NCBI GenBank assembly: GCA_937926105.1
Contig: CALANS010000088.1
Span: 34,528 to 98,527 of the forward strand
DNA from: an uncultured Actinomycetes bacterium
Lineage (GTDB): Bacteria; Actinomycetota; Actinomycetes; Mycobacteriales; Nakamurellaceae
DNA length: 64,000 nt
Direction of reading: 5' to 3'
Shown here: positions 54,121 to 62,223 of the stretch, one piece after another
How positions within the stretch are numbered: position 1 is the stretch's first letter
Layout of the letters: every line of letters starts with the position of its first letter
The notes under the pieces: model-generated
Seen by the model: only the letters and a program-made list of their open reading frames with translations
The model's database searches: none
What the model was told of the DNA's origin: nothing
Made by a program: the position numbers and the translations under genes

Positions 54121-54795
54121 ATGTCACCTACGCCAGACATGGATCGTATTGACGCGATAACATCGATCGCAAGTGTGGTGTCTGAGGACGACCTATTCAT
54201 TAGCTCGCTCGGGGCTCTTCGAGCCGACTGGTGGAATCATCGGCCGGGTGGGCCGAATGGCCCTGATTTGTGTTTTTGGCCGGTGGCACTCGGTTCTGTG
54301 ACGCCCATGGCGTTGGGGCTCGCGCTTGCCCTGCCGCACAGGTCGGTCTATGCACTCGAGACCGACGGGTCGGTCCTGATGAACACAGGCGTCTTCTGCA
54401 CGCTGGCGCGCCAGAAACCCAAGAACCTGACGATAATTATCTTTGACAACGAGATGTACGAGAGCATTGGTGGGATCCCATCACTGACCGCGTTCGGTTG
54501 CGACTTGTCCAAGATGGCCTCGGGCGCGGGTTGCGAAAACTGCGAGACAGTGTGGGATGCGCCGAGCTTGAAGGACTGCGTTGATAGGTTTGGCCACGAT
54601 GATGCCTTTGGGCTTGTCACCGCAAAGGTTTCATCTGCGGTCTATCCTTGGCCGAATGAGAAGCGTAAGCCGACGGATGGTGTCGAAGACAAGTACCGCT
54701 TCATGAGGCACGTGGAGGCGAGTGAAGGTCGGGTCGTGCATCGCGTCGAGACGATAGAGCATCGCGCGCCAGCCCAGCGGCCTAGCGCGGTGTGA
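54121..54795 (+). CDS. ThDP-dependent decarboxylase, C-terminal (ThDP-binding) subunit
   Basis: 224 residues, with AAGGAAG before the ATG. The PP domain has WPVALGSVTPMALGLALALP and the ThDP/Mg motif beginning Thr-Asp-Gly-Ser and ending about 25 residues later in Phe-Asp-Asn-Glu (usual Gly-Asp-Gly ... Asn-Asn). FDNEMYESIGGIPSLT is typical of sulfopyruvate decarboxylase beta chains. A Cys-x-x-Cys pair lies near residue 138. It works with the gene before it. It may handle a 2-oxo acid formed downstream of the imported compound. Confidence 0.8.
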   Translation: MSPTPDMDRIDAITSIASVVSEDDLFISSLGALRADWWNHRPGGPNGPDLCFWPVALGSVTPMALGLALALPHRSVYALETDGSVLMNTGVFCTLARQKPKNLTIIIFDNEMYESIGGIPSLTAFGCDLSKMASGAGCENCETVWDAPSLKDCVDRFGHDDAFGLVTAKVSSAVYPWPNEKRKPTDGVEDKYRFMRHVEASEGRVVHRVETIEHRAPAQRPSAV

Positions 54796-55004
54796 CGCGG
54801 TCTGCCTTTCGGTGGCCTATCCGGCCCGATGTGAGCCCGGTACAACCTGATTCTGCTGCCCTGCGCGCCCGTATAGGGAGGAAACTGCGGTTGGTTCGGA
54901 GACGGGAAGAGGCTCAGTAAGCGGCCGACGTGGTCGGTTCGCTCTGGACGGCATCGCGGGTACGGCGGCGTTCAGTCGTGCTTGCGCCTGGGTAGCCGCT
55001 AGCT

Positions 55005-55330
55005 GGTCCGACCCGGCGGAGGTGGCTGTGGGGGTCACGGGTCCGTGGCCGGCGACCTTGCTCAGCGGCACACCGTGATCGTGCAGCGACGTCACCGCGC
55101 ACCGCCGGGCGGCGTGGCGGCTGGCGCACCGTTCCTGCACCGCGTGCCCAGCAGGCAGTCCCCGTCACCGACGCTGTGCCTTCGCCCGGCACCAGATGCA
55201 GGTCTCCCCAGAGAAGCCCGGTAGCCTCCCCGATTCGCGCGGCGGTACTGAAGGTCGTCGTCAGCAGGTTGGGCACATCGGACGACCAGGGTGAGCTCCG
55301 CGTGACCATGTACTCGACGCGGCTGCCCGC
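55005..55330 (-). pseudogene. Frameshifted tyrosine integrase remnant
   Basis: In one minus-strand frame (about 55327-55159) the residues VPNLLTTTFSTAARIGEATG followed by Leu-Leu-Trp-Gly-Asp-Leu copy the box I region of phage-type integrases (catalytic Arg in Ala-Arg-Ile-Gly-Glu). In another frame (about 55140-55008) Ala-Val-Thr-Ser-Leu-His-Asp-His-Gly-Val-Pro-Leu with a following Val-Ala-Gly-His matches box II near the catalytic His. A shift lies near 55150. It ends next to a tRNA gene, as integrases of tRNA-targeted elements do. Confidence 0.65.
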
Positions 55331-55633
55331 GGCGGCCTTGTCCGGCGGCCAACCTTCCGGCCGCCTGGGTAGCCAAGGGGCGAGCCGTCGAGGCATCGGG
55401 GCACCGACCTGATGTTGGCGGTCGCGCCAGCGGCGCCCGGGACACCTGCCGCACCGTTCCGGCCGGGATTCGCTGGCGCATGCTGACGCGATGTGCGCAA
55501 TCGGTGCACCGTGCGCGACGCTTTCGAAGACAGCGTCATCGGCCGCCACGATCCGGAGCTACAAGCGCAAGCCGTGATAGCGGGCGATCGTGGTGGGTGC
55601 CTTCGAACACTCCACGGCGCCGATCTGCGAAAG

Positions 55634-55707
55634 TAGGGCCGGTGGGACTCGAACCCACACTGGCACGGACCTAAACCGTGTGCCTCTGCCAATTGGGCTA
55701 CGGCCCC
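55634..55707 (-). tRNA. tRNA with UAG anticodon (leucine codon CUA) but short variable loop
   Basis: Full cloverleaf on the minus strand, 74 bases with discriminator A. Acceptor GGGGCCG/CGGCCCT (G-T at the end pair), D arm GCC/GGC with an AATTGGCAGA-containing loop, anticodon stem CACGG/CCGTG with loop TTTAGGT (anticodon TAG), variable loop of only five bases (CCAGT), and T arm GTGGG-TTCGAGT-CCCAC. The anticodon and the 3-bp D stem look like tRNA-Leu, yet the long variable arm of leucine tRNAs is missing. No CCA is encoded. The 3' end faces the integrase remnant. Confidence 0.88.
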
Positions 55708-55878
55708 GGGGCGGTGATGTTGTTGTCGAGCATACGGGGGGTGGGCAGCCGGGTCAGACCGCCCCCCGGGGGCCATTCGCGTGCCGCTTTGCCACATGCG
55801 TACTCGATAGGGCACGCATCCTGCAATCCGGTACGCATGTCGCGTGCTCCGCGCAACGCGCTCAATCCACCGGCGAGG

Positions 55879-56352
55879 CTAGCCGATTCCGAGCTGACTC
55901 AGCACCCGCCCCACGTGACCGGTGGCCTTGACGTTGCGCCAGGCGTGGGTGATCACGCCGTCCGGGCCGATGGCGAACGTCGAGCGGATCACGCCCTGCA
56001 CGGTGCGCCCGTAGTTCTGCTTCTCGCCGTACGCCCCGTACGCCGTCAGCGTGGTCCGGTCGGGATCCGACAGGAGCACCACGTCGAGGGAGCTGGAGGT
56101 GCGGAATTCGGCCAGCTTGTCCGGTACGTCGGGGGAGATGCCGATCACCGTGTACCCGGCGCCGTCGATCCGGTCCCGCGCGGCGGTGAAGTCGCACGCC
56201 TCGGTGGTGCACCCAGGGGTCATCGCGGCCGGATAGAAGTACACGATCACCGGCCGGCCGGCGAAGTCGGACAGCGACACCTGGTGGCCGTCGGCGTCGG
56301 ACAGCGTGAAGGAAGGGGCCTTGTCACCCACATCGGGGGAAGTGGTCGTCAT
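55879..56352 (-). CDS. bcp: Thioredoxin-dependent thiol peroxidase (Bcp/PrxQ)
   Basis: 157 residues. FYPAAMTPGCTTEACDF holds the peroxidatic Cys48 and, five residues later, the resolving Cys53, as in alpha2-type Bcp proteins. Usual length. It reduces peroxides in the cytoplasm. It is divergent from the DUF3618 gene, an order known from mycobacteria. Confidence 0.95.
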   Translation of the reverse strand: MTTTSPDVGDKAPSFTLSDADGHQVSLSDFAGRPVIVYFYPAAMTPGCTTEACDFTAARDRIDGAGYTVIGISPDVPDKLAEFRTSSSLDVVLLSDPDRTTLTAYGAYGEKQNYGRTVQGVIRSTFAIGPDGVITHAWRNVKATGHVGRVLSQLGIG

Positions 56353-56420
56353 GGCGTTAGGGTAGGTCGATCTCGCGGCCGCCGTGCAAGGGGCCGCCCG
56401 TCATGCCTGAAGGAGGCCCC

Positions 56421-56642
56421 GTGGCCCGCGATGCGGCGACGATCCAGGCCGAGATCGAGCGCGCGCGTGAGGGGCTGGCCGCTGCGGTCGATGAGCTGAC
56501 CACGCGCGCCGACCCCCAGCGCGTGGTGGAGCAGGGCAAGCGCCGGGCGCGGCAGATCTGGGACAACCCGAAGGTCAAGTATCCGGTGATCGGCGCGGGC
56601 GCGCTGATCGTGGCGCTGCTGATCCGCAAGCTGTTGCGCTGA
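56421..56642 (+). CDS. DUF3618 family small membrane protein
   Basis: 73 residues from the GTG at 56421, five bases after AAGGAGG, which is better than the ATG at 56403. N-terminal helix ATIQAEIERAREGLAAAVDE, then LTTRADPQRVVEQGKR, and a C-terminal membrane helix with VIGAGALIVALLIRKL. Typical of DUF3618, an actinobacterial family of unknown function resembling small membrane-anchored helix proteins. Confidence 0.88.
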   Translation: MARDAATIQAEIERAREGLAAAVDELTTRADPQRVVEQGKRRARQIWDNPKVKYPVIGAGALIVALLIRKLLR

Positions 56643-56813
56643 CCGTTGGCGCTGGCCACTCTCACCGAGGGTGCGCGCCGCCCGCCCCGCCGAACGATCG
56701 CGAACACGCGGACGGAACCGGTTGTCACCGGTCGCCGGTATCCTTGACGACGGCAGATGCCACCAGGGGATTTGTGCACGGGGTCGTGGCCCGGGGTGAG
56801 GACGGTTGCAGGA

Positions 56814-58247
56814 GTGAAGCACTCTGGGGACACCGGCGCCGGTGCACGGCGTGCCGCTCGCCGGGCTCGGCGCATCGGAGCCGTGGCGATCGCGCTGCTG
56901 GCCGCGCTGGTGACGATGGCTGCGTGCACGTCCGCGAGAGCGGGCGACAATTCTCCGAGTCGAACGACACCGACCGGTACCAAGGCTTCCTCCTCCAGCG
57001 GCGCCGTCACTACTGGAACCACCGGATCCACCGGGGCCGTCACCGTCTCAGACCTGCCGAGCGCCTCGGATCAATCGTCACCGCCCTCGGGTGATCCGTC
57101 CGGATCTGGGTCGTCGGCACCGCCGGAGGAGTCGATCGAGCCGACCACGGCGCCCAGCACCCCCACGACGACGAAGCCGCCGAAGCCGGTCGCCGCGGTC
57201 AGCGCCTCGCCAGCGTTCGGCAGCACCAGCGTGTCGGTGCTCGCTCCGTTCACCGTCACCGTCGCCCACGGAACCATCAGCGACTTCACCCTGACCAACC
57301 CGACCGGGAAGAGGGTCAAGGGCGCGCTCTCCGGCGACCGCCACAGCTGGAAGCTCGGCGAGGTGCTCGGCTATGGAAAGAAGTACACCGCCACCGGCAC
57401 GGCGGTTGGTACCGATGGCAAGAGGGTTCCGATCAAGGGCAGCTTCACCACGGTCAGCCCGGCCAGCCAGGTCAGCGCCCACATCAATATCGGTGACGGA
57501 GCGGTCGTGGGTGTCGCCACTCCGATCGTGGTGACCTTCAGCGGGGTGAACCCGGCGGACCGTGCGCTGATCGAAAAGCACATCAGCGTCACCACCGAAC
57601 CCAAGGTGACCGGCGCCTGGGGCTGGATCAACCACGACGGCGGAGTGTGGGGCCTGGACTTCCGGACCAAGGACTTCTGGCCTGCGGGCACCAAGGTGCA
57701 CGTCAAGGCGAACGTCTACGGGTTGGACTTCGGCGGCGGCCGGTACGGGGCGGCCGACATCACCAGCGACTTCACGATCGGTCGCAACCAGGTCGTCTAC
57801 GCCGACGTGAACTCCCACGAACTGATCGTCAAGCGAGACGGCAAGGTCTACGCCAGCTACCCCGCGTCCTACGGCCGCGGCACCGACTACTACACCACCA
57901 CCCGCTCCGGCATCCACGTCATCAACGACTTCTTCAAGCTGAAGCTCATGTCCAATCCCCGCTACGGGTATCGGGATTTCCCGGCCAAATGGGCGGTGCG
58001 GATCAGCAACAACGGCGAGTTCATCCACGCCAATGACGGGACCGTCGGAGATCAGGGCAGCACCAACGTCAGCCACGGCTGCGTCAACCTGTCCACCGTG
58101 AATGCCAAGAAGTTCTACGACTCGTCGCTGTACGGCGACCCGGTGGTGATCACCGGGACCAACGTCCAGCTTGGCCCCAGCGACGGCGACATCTTCGACT
58201 GGGCGATCCCCTGGTCCCAGTGGGTGACGCTGTCCGCCTTGGGCTGA
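56814..58247 (+). CDS. L,D-transpeptidase lipoprotein with Ig-like domains
   Basis: 477 residues from the GTG at 56814, with GCAGGAG upstream. Lipoprotein signal with lipobox TMAAC at ~36-40, a Ser/Thr/Pro-rich linker to ~130, two Ig-like modules (~140-230 and ~230-325), and the YkuD catalytic domain (~330-460) with HVINDFFK, the His of FIHAND and Ser-His-Gly-Cys-Val-Asn-Leu-Ser near 420-427 (catalytic Cys). It makes 3-3 crosslinks in peptidoglycan outside the membrane, as mycobacterial Ldt enzymes do. The C-terminal ILDWAIPW-type segment (here IFDWAIPWSQW) is normal for this group. Confidence 0.94.
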   Translation: MKHSGDTGAGARRAARRARRIGAVAIALLAALVTMAACTSARAGDNSPSRTTPTGTKASSSSGAVTTGTTGSTGAVTVSDLPSASDQSSPPSGDPSGSGSSAPPEESIEPTTAPSTPTTTKPPKPVAAVSASPAFGSTSVSVLAPFTVTVAHGTISDFTLTNPTGKRVKGALSGDRHSWKLGEVLGYGKKYTATGTAVGTDGKRVPIKGSFTTVSPASQVSAHINIGDGAVVGVATPIVVTFSGVNPADRALIEKHISVTTEPKVTGAWGWINHDGGVWGLDFRTKDFWPAGTKVHVKANVYGLDFGGGRYGAADITSDFTIGRNQVVYADVNSHELIVKRDGKVYASYPASYGRGTDYYTTTRSGIHVINDFFKLKLMSNPRYGYRDFPAKWAVRISNNGEFIHANDGTVGDQGSTNVSHGCVNLSTVNAKKFYDSSLYGDPVVITGTNVQLGPSDGDIFDWAIPWSQWVTLSALG

Positions 58248-58330
58248 CGGGGACAGGCTGAGGCGGCGACGAGGCGGCGTCCATCAGGGCGTCACCGACG
58301 TGCTGGTCGCCCGCCGTGCCGGGGATCGGC

Positions 58331-59116
58331 TCAGGCCGACGCGTGGTCCAGGCGCACCCCACTGCCAGGCGCCCGGGGACTGACCAACGCCGAGTATCCG
58401 ACGACTCCCGGCAGCAGCCGATCCAGCCAGCCCACCGGCGCGCCCGGCCAGCCCGGCAATAGATCGGCCGCCGGCACGGAATGTCCGACCGAGCCCTGGC
58501 GCAGTGCCCACCGGCCGGTGCGCAGCCCGAGCAGCGCGAGAGCCAGCAGCACCACCGACGTCCACTGCCACCCGTTCTCGGTGCCCGGTGGGCGATACCC
58601 CTGCCGCCAGGAGTTCACCCGCACCACGTCGACGAACGACTCCGCCAGAGCATGGCAAGTAACGAATCCCATGCCGGTGACGTGCTGCTGGACGCACCGT
58701 GCGTGCAGTTCCCGGCCAAACATGTCGTCCGCGGCCTGACGGGCGGTCGCGGGTAGCGGCGCGCCGATCCGTTGGGAGTAGCGCAGCACGTCGTAGGCCA
58801 GGTCGTGCTCCTTGCACACCACGTCGAAGTTGTAGTCGGTCGGGCCCAACGGAGAGGAGCAGTCGCCGGTGGGTTTAATCAGGATCGGCGTCCCGTGTGG
58901 CCCGGTCGCCGTCGCAGGCAGGTATCCCATCACCGCCTTCCAGTCGTGTGGGAACGACCGGCCCGGATGACGCGGATTGAAGGTCGCGGTGGTGACGGCG
59001 TGCAGCGCGTGCGCTGCGCCCGGATCGCCCGGCGCGTCAGATTCGACCCAATCGACCCCTAGTACGAGAAATGCCGCTATGAACGATGCCAGCGCGATGG
59101 CAATCCAGCGGCCCAT
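58331..59116 (-). CDS. Phospholipase A2-like membrane protein
   Basis: 261 residues. N-terminal signal or anchor helix (residues 4-22). The prokaryotic PLA2 motif follows: TDYNFDVVCKEHDLAYDVLR with catalytic His104-Asp105 and several Cys. A second hydrophobic helix lies at ~185-205 and a possible third near 225-245. It would act outside the membrane on phospholipids. It lies 24 bases after the MFS gene on the same strand and may be the last gene of the riboswitch operon. Confidence 0.8.
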   Translation of the reverse strand: MGRWIAIALASFIAAFLVLGVDWVESDAPGDPGAAHALHAVTTATFNPRHPGRSFPHDWKAVMGYLPATATGPHGTPILIKPTGDCSSPLGPTDYNFDVVCKEHDLAYDVLRYSQRIGAPLPATARQAADDMFGRELHARCVQQHVTGMGFVTCHALAESFVDVVRVNSWRQGYRPPGTENGWQWTSVVLLALALLGLRTGRWALRQGSVGHSVPAADLLPGWPGAPVGWLDRLLPGVVGYSALVSPRAPGSGVRLDHASA

Positions 59117-59140
59117 GCCCTCTAGCCTGCCAGATGACGA

Positions 59141-60514
59141 TCATCCGGCGCTGCCGGATTCCCGATCTGCCCGGCGGTGGGAGGCGGAGATTCCGAGCGC
59201 TCCGACGATCGCCAGCGCCGAGAATCCGACCCCGATCAGGGCCGGTGACCAGACCAACCCGGTGCCCTCGACCAGCAGCGTCGCGAGCGGCGGAACGACC
59301 GCGGGGATCACCGCCACCGGAATGTTGTAAGCGATGCCTCCGGCGGTGTATCGCACCTCGGTGGGGAAGACGTCGATGGCGCTGAGCGGCGCGATGGCGT
59401 AGTGGAAACCCTCCAGGGTGGCCAATAGCAGCAGACCGATCACCAGCAGCGCCGTCGCGCCCCGACCGATCAGCAGGAATGCTGGAATCACCAGGACCAG
59501 GTACACGGCGCAGCTGATCAGTCGCATGGTGGAGCGCGGGAACCGGTCGACCAGCGCGCCGTAGCACGGAATGGACAGCGCGAAGGTCAGCATGGTGAAG
59601 CCCATGATCACCGCGGTGGCGCTGGCGGACTTGCCTAGCACCGTCGGCAGGTACACCGGCATGTAGAAGTTCAACATCATCGCGGCCACCATGTAGCCGC
59701 AGATGTACAGCGCGGTGGAGCCCAGCAGCCGCCAGTGCGCCGTCACTGCCTCCCGCAGCGGAGACCGTGAGACACGCTTGCGGGCGGCCAATTCGGTGAA
59801 CACCGGCGTCTCGGACAGCTTCATCCGGATGAACAATGCAACCAGGCCGAGTGGCGCGCTCACCAGGAACATCAGTCGCCAGCCGTTGGACGTGTAGCCC
59901 TGCTCACCGAACCAGCTGTTCAGGCCGAGACTGAAGAACGCGGCCGCTGGATACGTCAATCCGGTGCCCAGCTGGATCAGACCGACCAGCAGACCCCGCC
60001 GGTGTACGGGCGCGTGCTCGTACACATAGGTGGCCGCGCCGATGAACTCGCCGCCGGCAGCGATACCCTGCACGATCCGGGCCAGGATCAGCAGCAGGGG
60101 TGCGGCGATCCCGATGGTGGCGTAACCGGGGATCACGCCGATGGCCGTCGTGGACGCCGCCATCAGCGCGATGGTGAGCACCAGGAGCTTCTTGCGCCCG
60201 AACCTGTCACCAAGCACGCCCCACACCAGGCCGGAGAACGGCCGAACCACATAGGTAGTGGCATACACAGCGAAGGTACCCAGCAGCGCGACCGAGCGGG
60301 CCTCGTCGGGGAAGAACGCGGCACTGATCGCCACGGCGGCGTAGGCGTACGCGGCCAGGTCGTACCACTCGACGAAGTTGCCGATCAGGCCGGACAGGAC
60401 GACCCGGCGCAACGTGGCACGCTGCTCCGGGCCAAGGGCTAGTGGGGCCGCACCGGCACGGGCGGGATGGGTATGGCGATCTCGTTCGGTGACGCCGATT
60501 TCGGTGGTGCTCAT
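59141..60514 (-). CDS. MFS transporter, metabolite:H+ symporter (MHS) type
   Basis: 457 residues, twelve membrane helices. The N-terminus GLIGNFVEWYDLAAYAYAAV, VLGDRFGRKKLLVLTIALMA after helix 2-3, and GGEFIGAATYVYEHAPVHRRG are hallmarks of the ShiA/ProP/KgtP (MHS) group, which carries organic acids, betaines or shikimate with protons. It is the fourth gene after the SAM-IV riboswitch and 27 bases after the CapA-like gene. The substrate is unknown; an organic acid used or made by the aconitase X enzyme is a fair guess. Confidence 0.9.
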   Translation of the reverse strand: MSTTEIGVTERDRHTHPARAGAAPLALGPEQRATLRRVVLSGLIGNFVEWYDLAAYAYAAVAISAAFFPDEARSVALLGTFAVYATTYVVRPFSGLVWGVLGDRFGRKKLLVLTIALMAASTTAIGVIPGYATIGIAAPLLLILARIVQGIAAGGEFIGAATYVYEHAPVHRRGLLVGLIQLGTGLTYPAAAFFSLGLNSWFGEQGYTSNGWRLMFLVSAPLGLVALFIRMKLSETPVFTELAARKRVSRSPLREAVTAHWRLLGSTALYICGYMVAAMMLNFYMPVYLPTVLGKSASATAVIMGFTMLTFALSIPCYGALVDRFPRSTMRLISCAVYLVLVIPAFLLIGRGATALLVIGLLLLATLEGFHYAIAPLSAIDVFPTEVRYTAGGIAYNIPVAVIPAVVPPLATLLVEGTGLVWSPALIGVGFSALAIVGALGISASHRRADRESGSAG

Positions 60515-60541
60515 GGTGCACTGCCCTTCTGCAGGAGTCGC

Positions 60542-61744
60542 TCAGCGAATGTCGGGATCGTCGACGACGCGGATGGTGGGCAGGCCGCCCAGGCGGGTGT
60601 CGGGGTCCGGGTGCAGCCGCACCGACGACCCGCCAACGGCGCAGGCGGTGCGCAGGTAGTCGGTCACCCGGCGGCCGTCGGAGCTGTCCGGGTCGCAGGG
60701 GTGGACATTGCCGTCTGGCCGGATCACGCACGGCAGGAAGCCGGCCGTGATCGCGCCGGAATCATCAACCCGGCACCAGGCCAGCGCCGTCATCCGCATG
60801 TCCGGGTGAAAGGGAAGGGAGGGCCAGCCCTCCCGGGCCGCGATGCGGCCGAACCCTGGATCGGCGTCGTCCGGGCCGGGACTGGTGGTCGGTGCGGTGG
60901 CGGGCGAATCGGCCCAGGCGCCGAGAGCGGCAGCCCGGTCCGCGGCCAGCGGCGCGTCGAACACGAAGTGCCCGAGCCCGTAGAAGATCGGCCGGCCGCG
61001 ATACCACTCGATACCGCGCAACGCATGATGGTGATGGCCGACCACGACGTCGGCTCCCGCGTCGATGGCCTGCCGGGCAGTGCGCCGCTCGTGGTCGGTC
61101 AGCACGAACGGGCGGGTCCAGTCTCCCCAGTGGAAACTCGCAATCACTACGTCGGACTCTGCTGCGGCGAGGGCGATGTCCTCCTGCAGCGCCCGCAAGT
61201 CCTCCTCCAAGGGGACGGTCCGCACCCGTGGGATCTCGCCGGGGATCCAGTGGTTGGCAGTGCCGAGATAGAGCGTGTGGGCCCGCATCGGTGCCAGCCC
61301 GGGCCAGTTGGTCCTGGCCTCGTACCCCATTGGGAACACCGATGCGTAGGCCAGGCAGGCGATCTGACGACCCGCTCGCCGCACCACGGCGGGCTGCCGT
61401 GCCGCGCGGATCTCCGCCCCGACGCCGCAGACCGCCACCCCCTGCGCGCGCACCAGCTGGGCAGTGTCCAACATGACGTCGATCCCGGCATCCAAGATAT
61501 GGTTGTTGGCCAACGACAGTGCCGAGAAGCCGGCGGCCCCCAGCGCCACCGCGTTCGCTGGATCGACGTGCACCGGGATCAGCGCGGAGGGGGCAAGGCG
61601 GGGTCTGGTGGTGTAGGGGCTCTCCAGGTTGCCGAACAGGTAATCCAGGTCTGCCAGCGGCTCGGCGACGGTGGCGAACGCGGTCGCCGGCTGGTCCCGT
61701 TCGACGATCACGTCACCGACGAATCCCAGCAGCGCGCCGCTCAT
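60542..61744 (-). CDS. CapA-family (PgsA-like) metallophosphatase-fold protein
   Basis: 400 residues from the ATG at 61744 (ATGA overlap with the gene before it); long upstream in-frame sequence is not coding. CapA motifs: LGFVGDVIVE, LFGNLESPYT, LSLANNHILDAG, VIASFHWGDW and DVVVGHHHHALRGIEWYRGR, all parts of a calcineurin-like metal site. Unlike capsule CapA proteins it has no signal peptide or membrane helix, so it should act in the cytoplasm. Its role with aconitase X is not known. Confidence 0.88.
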   Translation of the reverse strand: MSGALLGFVGDVIVERDQPATAFATVAEPLADLDYLFGNLESPYTTRPRLAPSALIPVHVDPANAVALGAAGFSALSLANNHILDAGIDVMLDTAQLVRAQGVAVCGVGAEIRAARQPAVVRRAGRQIACLAYASVFPMGYEARTNWPGLAPMRAHTLYLGTANHWIPGEIPRVRTVPLEEDLRALQEDIALAAAESDVVIASFHWGDWTRPFVLTDHERRTARQAIDAGADVVVGHHHHALRGIEWYRGRPIFYGLGHFVFDAPLAADRAAALGAWADSPATAPTTSPGPDDADPGFGRIAAREGWPSLPFHPDMRMTALAWCRVDDSGAITAGFLPCVIRPDGNVHPCDPDSSDGRRVTDYLRTACAVGGSSVRLHPDPDTRLGGLPTIRVVDDPDIR

Positions 61745-62223
61745 CCGGTCACCGCCGGTCGGGATGTCGGGACCGTGTCGGCGACCGATGGCGTGCCTGA
61801 CAACGCTAATTCGATGTCGCCGCTCGAGGTGATGGTGGCCCGCACCGCGGCCGCCAGCGCTGGCAGGTCGCCGGCGGCCACCTGGACGATCGGGCAACGC
61901 ACCTGATAGAGCTCGCGGGCCACCGCAACCGCCATGATCAGCGACGGATCGGCGGTGGTGACGACGACGCCGGCCGGACCGGTCCCGCGGCGCAGGGTCT
62001 CGGCCAGGCTCGCTCCGCCGGTTGCCCCGCTCAGCGCTGGGATCACCAGAATCGTGCCCGTCACCGATGCGCCACGTTGCGGGTGCCCGGCATCGACGAT
62101 GACGCCGGCCGCGGGGTCCAGGCCGCTCCACAGGTTCAGCGGGGCGCGCAGCACCAGCAATCGGCCGCCGGATTCGCCCGCTAGCAGCGCCCGCGCCGGG
62201 ATCGTGGTGGTGGCGGCGCTCAT
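61741..62223 (-). CDS. Aconitase X swivel (small) subunit
   Basis: 160 residues from ATG 62223. The swivel-domain features of AcnX (DUF126) are seen: ARALLAGESGGRLLVLRAPLNLWSG, the conserved Gly-x-Ile-Val-Asp-x-x-His-Pro (here GVIVDAGHPQRG) and VTGTILVIPALSGATGGASLAE. It completes the active site of the large subunit, which overlaps its start by 4 bases (ATGA). The reaction type is a dehydration, with substrate varying by subfamily. Confidence 0.85.
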   Translation of the reverse strand: MSAATTTIPARALLAGESGGRLLVLRAPLNLWSGLDPAAGVIVDAGHPQRGASVTGTILVIPALSGATGGASLAETLRRGTGPAGVVVTTADPSLIMAVAVARELYQVRCPIVQVAAGDLPALAAAVRATITSSGDIELALSGTPSVADTVPTSRPAVTG

